Program-made: the position numbers and the translations under genes | In this document: positions 15,902 to 19,833 of the stretch, one piece after another | Layout of the letters: each line of letters opens with the position of its first letter | Numbering within the stretch: position 1 is the first letter of the stretch | Assembly: GCA_036344135.1 (NCBI GenBank) | Contig: JAYYUG010000069.1 | Location: 1-19,833 of the forward strand | From: GCA-002731945 sp036344135 | GTDB lineage: Bacteria > Pseudomonadota > Alphaproteobacteria > MED-G09 | Reading direction: 5' to 3' | DNA length: 19,833 nucleotides | The notes under the pieces: generated by a model | Database searches by the model: none | What the model was told of the DNA's origin: nothing | The model's input: only the letters and a program-made list of their open reading frames with translations

Positions 15902-16867
15902 GTGAAAATGACCACTATTAAAAAAATAAATGATAAAAACATTCTCGAAGCCGTAAAGGCACTGAAGAGAGGGGATCTAGTATGTTTTCCAACTGAAACT
16001 GTGTACGGATTAGGCGCAGATGCTACAAACAATTTAGCTATAGCAAAAATCTTTAATGCCAAAAATAGACCTTCTTTTAATCCCATAATTGTCCATGTTT
16101 CTTCAAAAAATATGGTAGAAAAATTTGGAGTTCTTACATCTTTATCAGAAAAAATTATAGAAACTTTTTGTCCTGGTCCTTTAACAATAATCTTGGAAAG
16201 AAAAAAAGATTCGGGTTTAAGTGATTTATTAAGCGCAGGTCTAAAAACAACAGCTTTTAGGATTCCTGATAATAGTGTAGCAATAAAATTACTTCAAGAT
16301 TTTAATAAGCCTATTGCTGCTCCAAGTGCAAATAAGTCTGGATATCTAAGCCCAACAACGGCCGAACATGTTTATGATCAATTTAAGAACAATAAAGATA
16401 TTCCAATTATTTTGGATGATGGAAAAACAAAATTCGGTTTGGAAAGTACTGTGGTATATGAGAGAAATAACAATATAAAAATTTTACGCCATGGAGGAAT
16501 TAGTAAGGAACTTTTAGAAGACTCCTTAAAAATTGAGATTATAGAAGATAATAAAAATACAGAACTTTCTAAAAATTTAATAGCGCCAGGAATGTTAAAA
16601 AAGCATTACTCGCCGAAAGTTCCTCTAAGAATAAACGCAATACATAAAAGAAATGATGAAATTTTGTTGGGTTTTGGGCCTGATTATGAAGAACCAAATC
16701 TTAGTAAAAGAGGTAATCTGGTTGAAGCAGCTGCTAACCTCTTTTCATTCTTGTCAATTTACGAGAAAAAGGGCAAGAAAATAGCCATAGCGCCCATACC
16801 TAATAATGATATTGGTAGGGCTATTAATGATAGAATTACACGAGCCTCGTCTTCAAGTAGTAGGTAA
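15902..16867 (+). CDS. L-threonylcarbamoyladenylate synthase, Sua5 type
   Basis: This enzyme makes threonylcarbamoyl-AMP from threonine, bicarbonate and ATP, the first step in t6A37 modification of ANN-decoding tRNAs. At 321 aa it is the long Sua5 form: a YrdC/TsaC-like catalytic domain (about 1-200) plus the C-terminal Sua5 domain. Visible blocks: KRGDLVCFPTETVYGLGADA, KNRPSFNPIIVHV, CPGPLTIILER, PIAAPSANKSGYLSPTTAEHV, FGLESTVV, LRHGGIS, then APGMLKKHYSPKVPLRI in the linker/C-terminal domain and GRAINDRITRASS at the end. The start is GTG at 15902 or ATG at 15908, two codons later; neither has a good ribosome binding site. The last 15 nt overlap the convergent acyl-CoA synthetase gene. Confidence 0.94.
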   Translation: MKMTTIKKINDKNILEAVKALKRGDLVCFPTETVYGLGADATNNLAIAKIFNAKNRPSFNPIIVHVSSKNMVEKFGVLTSLSEKIIETFCPGPLTIILERKKDSGLSDLLSAGLKTTAFRIPDNSVAIKLLQDFNKPIAAPSANKSGYLSPTTAEHVYDQFKNNKDIPIILDDGKTKFGLESTVVYERNNNIKILRHGGISKELLEDSLKIEIIEDNKNTELSKNLIAPGMLKKHYSPKVPLRINAIHKRNDEILLGFGPDYEEPNLSKRGNLVEAAANLFSFLSIYEKKGKKIAIAPIPNNDIGRAINDRITRASSSSSR

Positions 16868-18481
16868 AGAATAATCGGAAAATTGCTCCCTCAATGTTAT
16901 TTTTTGAATTTTTCCAGTCGCAGTATGAGGAATCTCTTCAACGAAAACTACATCATCTGGCATCCACCATTTAGCTACTTTTTCTTTCAAATATTCGAGG
17001 ACATCTTCCTTCGAAGGTGTCTTTCCTTCCACAGGAACACAAATTAAAAGAGGTCTTTCATCCCATTTTGGATGAGCAATGCCAATTACAGCAGCCTCTG
17101 ATATTTCTTCATGACCAACAGCAGCGTTTTCTAACTCAATTGAAGATATCCACTCGCCACCCGATTTAATTACATCTTTTGAACGATCCGTAATCTGCAT
17201 AAAACCCAATTCATCAATTGTTGCTACATCACCTGTATCAAAAAAACCTTGATTATCAAGTATTTGTCCACCTTCTCCCTTAATATATTTGCTTGCTATA
17301 AAAGGTCCTCGAACCAAGAGGTGGCCAAAATCTTTACCATTCCAAGGAAGTTCATTCCCTTCATCATCTGTAATTTTCATTTCAACCATATAAGTTGCTC
17401 TGCCTTGTTTAAGCTTGATATTTATTTGCTCTTCAAAACTCAAGTCTTCCATGCCGCTCTTAAATGCTCCGATTGTTCCCAAAGGTGACATTTCCGTCAT
17501 ACCCCATGCGTGCATAACCGAAACATCGTAATCCTTTTCAAATTTTTCCAACATCATTTTGGGAACTGCTGAACCTCCAATTGCTACTTTTTTCAGATAC
17601 GGTAATTTCAAATCATTTGCTTCCAAATATTGAAGCAGCATTAACCAAACGGTAGGAACAGCAGCAGTAAAAGTTACCTTTTCATCAGTAAGTAACTGAT
17701 AAATACTTTCTCCATCCATTTTCATACCTGGCATGACTACTTTACAACCCACCATTGGTGCTGAGAATGATAAACCCCATGCATTCGCATGAAACATAGG
17801 GACAACAGGTAAGACTGAATCTACAGATGTTATACCCATCGCATCTGCACTATTCGCTGCTAGAGTGTGCAATACATTAGATCTATGAGAATACAATACC
17901 CCTTTTGGATTACCTGTTGTGCCAGAAGTGTAACAAAGCCCACAAGCATCATTTTCATCAATCCTAACCCAATCAAAATCTTCATCTTCGGCATCAATTA
18001 ATTCTTCAAAACTTAGAGAGTTTTTCAATTTTGTATCGGGCATGTTTTCTTTATCTGTTAAAAATATAAAACCTTTAACATTGGGAATATTTTCTTCTAT
18101 ACTTTCAAGTAACTTAACAAATGTTGTGTCAGAAATAATGTATTGGTTTTCAGCATGATTGATTATGTATTCAAGTTGTTCAATAAATAATCTTGGGTTT
18201 AGGGTGTGGTATATAGCTCCTATTCCAGTGATTCCGTACCAAGATTCAAGATGACGATGAGTATTCCAGGCTAGAGTTCCAATTACCTCACCCTGCTTAA
18301 CCCCTAGCTTTTGCAGAGCCTTAGAAAAATTTTTTGCTCTGGAATAAATTTCTGAATAATTCGTCCTATGAATATCACCCTCAACCCTCCTAGTAACTAT
18401 TTCTCTTTCTCCATGATGAATATTTGCATGGTCAATAAAGGTGTGTACAAGCAAGGGCCATTCCTGCATCAATCCGCGCAT
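16853..18481 (-). CDS. AMP-binding acyl-CoA synthetase (fatty-acid--CoA ligase family)
   Basis: This 542-aa adenylate-forming ligase activates a carboxylic acid to acyl-AMP and then acyl-CoA. The ATP P-loop is YTSGTTGNPKG (184-194). The A5-type motif MHAWGMTEMSPLG is at 323-335, the TGD motif in GFFDTGDVATID at 412-423, the hinge in ITDRSKDVIKSGGEWIS (430-446), and the catalytic lysine is K524 in PHTATGKIQK. The sequence style matches medium/long-chain fatty-acyl-CoA ligases, but related enzymes act on DMSP-type or branched acids, so the substrate is left open. An AGGAG site 8 nt before the ATG supports the start. It lies 61 nt downstream of rsmD on the same strand, with a possible promoter of its own. 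Confidence 0.93.
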   Translation of the reverse strand: MRGLMQEWPLLVHTFIDHANIHHGEREIVTRRVEGDIHRTNYSEIYSRAKNFSKALQKLGVKQGEVIGTLAWNTHRHLESWYGITGIGAIYHTLNPRLFIEQLEYIINHAENQYIISDTTFVKLLESIEENIPNVKGFIFLTDKENMPDTKLKNSLSFEELIDAEDEDFDWVRIDENDACGLCYTSGTTGNPKGVLYSHRSNVLHTLAANSADAMGITSVDSVLPVVPMFHANAWGLSFSAPMVGCKVVMPGMKMDGESIYQLLTDEKVTFTAAVPTVWLMLLQYLEANDLKLPYLKKVAIGGSAVPKMMLEKFEKDYDVSVMHAWGMTEMSPLGTIGAFKSGMEDLSFEEQINIKLKQGRATYMVEMKITDDEGNELPWNGKDFGHLLVRGPFIASKYIKGEGGQILDNQGFFDTGDVATIDELGFMQITDRSKDVIKSGGEWISSIELENAAVGHEEISEAAVIGIAHPKWDERPLLICVPVEGKTPSKEDVLEYLKEKVAKWWMPDDVVFVEEIPHTATGKIQKITLREQFSDYSLPTT

Positions 18482-18511
18482 ACTAATTGCTCCTAAAAAT
18501 TATTTCGATAG

Positions 18512-18540
18512 ATCTTATTAACTTATTACGAATGGTTCAA
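18512..18540 (-). promoter_or_regulatory. Candidate sigma70-like promoter of the acyl-CoA synthetase gene
   Basis: On the minus strand TTGAAC (18535-18540) and TAAGAT (18512-18517) are separated by exactly 17 nt, each matching the consensus at 4 of 6 positions. The transcript would start roughly 25 nt before the ATG at 18481, just upstream of the AGGAG site at 18490-18494. Positions are observed; promoter function is inferred. Confidence 0.42.
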
Positions 18541-18542
18541 CC

Positions 18543-19106
18543 TTATTGCGAGAAATAAATTGAAATACTAGTATCCCCAACTTCCCTACAAACCAATAAA
18601 TCAAAACCTTCAATATTCAGTAATTTTTCTTTTTTTTCGGATTCAACAACCAAATAAACTTTTTCCTTTAGCCAGCCTTTATTCGATAAAACCTTTATAG
18701 CCTCAACTATTAAATTAATTTTTTTATAAGGGGGGTCAGCAAAAACGATATCAATCTTATTAGAAGTATCTTTAATAAATTTTGGAATACGTAAAATGTC
18801 CGTTTTAATTAAAGTGCACCTAGTCATTATATTTAAAGAATTTATATTCTTTAATATATTATTATATGCAATATTAGAATCATCAATAAAAGTACAAAAA
18901 TTAGCTCCTCTTGATAAGGATTCGATACCTAGAGCTCCTGAGCCAGCAAAGATATCCAAGACATTCTGATCTTTAAAATTAATTTTGATACTATTTTCTA
19001 AAAGATTGAATAATGTTTCTTTAGCTCGATCGGTTGTAGGTCTAGTTTTTCTTCCTTTAGAAGAATAAAGTCTTTTACCAGAATATTTTCCCGCAACAAC
19101 TCTCAT
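18543..19106 (-). CDS. rsmD: 16S rRNA (guanine(966)-N(2))-methyltransferase
   Basis: RsmD methylates G966 of 16S rRNA in the small ribosomal subunit, using SAM. At 187 aa it has the normal length. N-terminal RVVAGKYSGKRLY and the RPTTDRAKETLFNLL segment are diagnostic. The SAM-binding motif is VLDIFAGSGALGIESLSRGA (49-68), and the catalytic motif for amino-N methylation is DPPY (124-127). ATG at 19106 is chosen because it overlaps the rluB stop as TGATG; a TTG three bases upstream is also in frame but has no support. The rluB-rsmD pair is a common alphaproteobacterial arrangement, and coupling is likely. Confidence 0.96.
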   Translation of the reverse strand: MRVVAGKYSGKRLYSSKGRKTRPTTDRAKETLFNLLENSIKINFKDQNVLDIFAGSGALGIESLSRGANFCTFIDDSNIAYNNILKNINSLNIMTRCTLIKTDILRIPKFIKDTSNKIDIVFADPPYKKINLIVEAIKVLSNKGWLKEKVYLVVESEKKEKLLNIEGFDLLVCREVGDTSISIYFSQ

Positions 19107-19833
19107 CAATCCGCCTTATTAGTAGCTAAAAAAATTTTTGCAAATTTTCTTTTAAGAAAACCATAAGAAACTTCAATAATTTCTGTCTTATTGATTTTTC
19201 CTAAATTAAAAGGCCCATAAGATATTCGAATAAGTTTATTTACCTCTAAATCAAATGATTCACATATTTTTCTTATTTCTCTATTCTTGCCTTCCTTCAA
19301 TTTCATTAACAACCAAGTATTAGATTTGTTTGTCTTTTCTACTAACACCTCGATTGATTTATATTTTATTCCCTTCAAAGTTATTCCATTTGAAAGATTA
19401 CTTAATTTTTCTTTATCAATATTTCCATGGACTCTTACTTTATAGGTTCTTAAAAATTGATTTGACGGCAACTCTAAAAATCTTGAAAAATCACCATTAT
19501 TAGTAAGTATTAAGAGGCCTTCACTGTTAAAGTCTAATCTTCCCACGGTTATTATTTTTTTTAATTTTTTAGGAAATAAATCATAAATTGTCTTCCTTCC
19601 TGCGGGGTCATTAGTTGTGACTAAATAGCCTTGCGGTTTATTAAAAAGCCACACACGTAGCTTTTCTGATCGCTTTATCAGCTTTCCATCTACTTTGACT
19701 TGGTCACTATCTTTTATGTCAAACGCAGGTGAAATAATAATTTGACCATTCACTTCAACTCTTTTATCTAAAATTATTTTTTCCGATTCCCTTCTGGAAG
19801 CCACTCCAGAACTTGCTAGGAATTTGGCTATTC
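19106..19833 (-). CDS. rluB: Pseudouridine synthase, RsuA/RluB/E/F family, 5' end outside window
   Basis: This protein isomerises uridine to pseudouridine in rRNA; the RluB assignment (23S U2605) rests on family resemblance and the rsmD neighbour, so other RsuA-family targets remain possible. The frame is open to the window edge and starts there with an S4 RNA-binding segment (IAKFLASSGVASRRESEKII). The usual family loop LRVWLFNKPQGYLVTTNDP follows, then the catalytic-Asp block VGRLDFNSEGLLILTNNGDF, then the EGKNREIRKICE segment. A GTG at 19804 lies within GVASRR of the S4 domain and is not the real start. Only a few N-terminal residues are missing. The C-terminal tail is basic (LKRKFAK). The stop overlaps the rsmD ATG. 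Confidence 0.93.
   Translation of the reverse strand, partial: IAKFLASSGVASRRESEKIILDKRVEVNGQIIISPAFDIKDSDQVKVDGKLIKRSEKLRVWLFNKPQGYLVTTNDPAGRKTIYDLFPKKLKKIITVGRLDFNSEGLLILTNNGDFSRFLELPSNQFLRTYKVRVHGNIDKEKLSNLSNGITLKGIKYKSIEVLVEKTNKSNTWLLMKLKEGKNREIRKICESFDLEVNKLIRISYGPFNLGKINKTEIIEVSYGFLKRKFAKIFLATNKAD

Noticed and set aside
1..19833. CRISPR arrays, tRNA or rRNA genes, insertion sequences, phage genes, defence systems
   Set aside because: No spaced direct repeats, cloverleaf-like sequence, transposase or integrase motif, or terminal inverted repeats were seen; all coding space is taken by recognisable core genes.

Overview
The window is AT-rich, gene-dense bacterial chromosome with no mobile element, tRNA, rRNA, CRISPR array or long non-coding stretch. 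The protein families and their order point to a streamlined, probably free-living Alphaproteobacterium of marine-plankton type. The main clues are neighbouring pdxH/fabI/aroC, xseB-ispA-dxs in one run, ispH next to rnhA and a peroxiredoxin gene, rluB-rsmD, and alphaproteobacterial-type Dxs, AroC and TldD sequences. No finer taxonomic placement is supported from sequence reading alone. The longest gap between genes is about 120 bp.

Layout. 1-1123 (+): the 3' part of ispH, then rnhA. 1130-1615 (-): a peroxiredoxin. 1737-2300 (+): a YqgE/AlgH protein. 2297-4867 (-): thrC followed by an exported M19 dipeptidase. 4958-7247 (+): tldD, then a metallo-beta-lactamase-fold hydrolase whose frame is cut by a TAG at codon 36. 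7260-7865 (-): pdxH. 7962-9873 (+): fabI-aroC. 9870-15815 (-): a compact five-gene run transcribed as acyl-CoA dehydrogenase, MBL-fold hydrolase, xseB, ispA, dxs. 15902-16867 (+): a Sua5-type threonylcarbamoyl-AMP synthase. 16853-19833 (-): rluB (5' end outside the window), rsmD and an acyl-CoA synthetase.

How the genes fit together. Isoprenoid supply is represented by the first MEP enzyme (Dxs), the last (IspH) and the prenyl chain builder IspA. Fatty-acid metabolism is represented by FabI (synthesis) and by an acyl-CoA synthetase and acyl-CoA dehydrogenase (activation and oxidation). Amino-acid and cofactor genes are thrC, aroC and pdxH. RNA and ribosome modification is represented by Sua5, RluB and RsmD. 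Nucleic-acid maintenance is represented by RnhA and XseB.

Most of the window is ordinary core genome; I see no evidence for an undescribed system. The most notable points are the in-frame TAG in the hydrolase after tldD, convergent gene pairs packed so tightly that there is no room for intrinsic terminators, a Cys at a usually conserved Lys in IspA, and the absence of thrB between ispH and rnhA.
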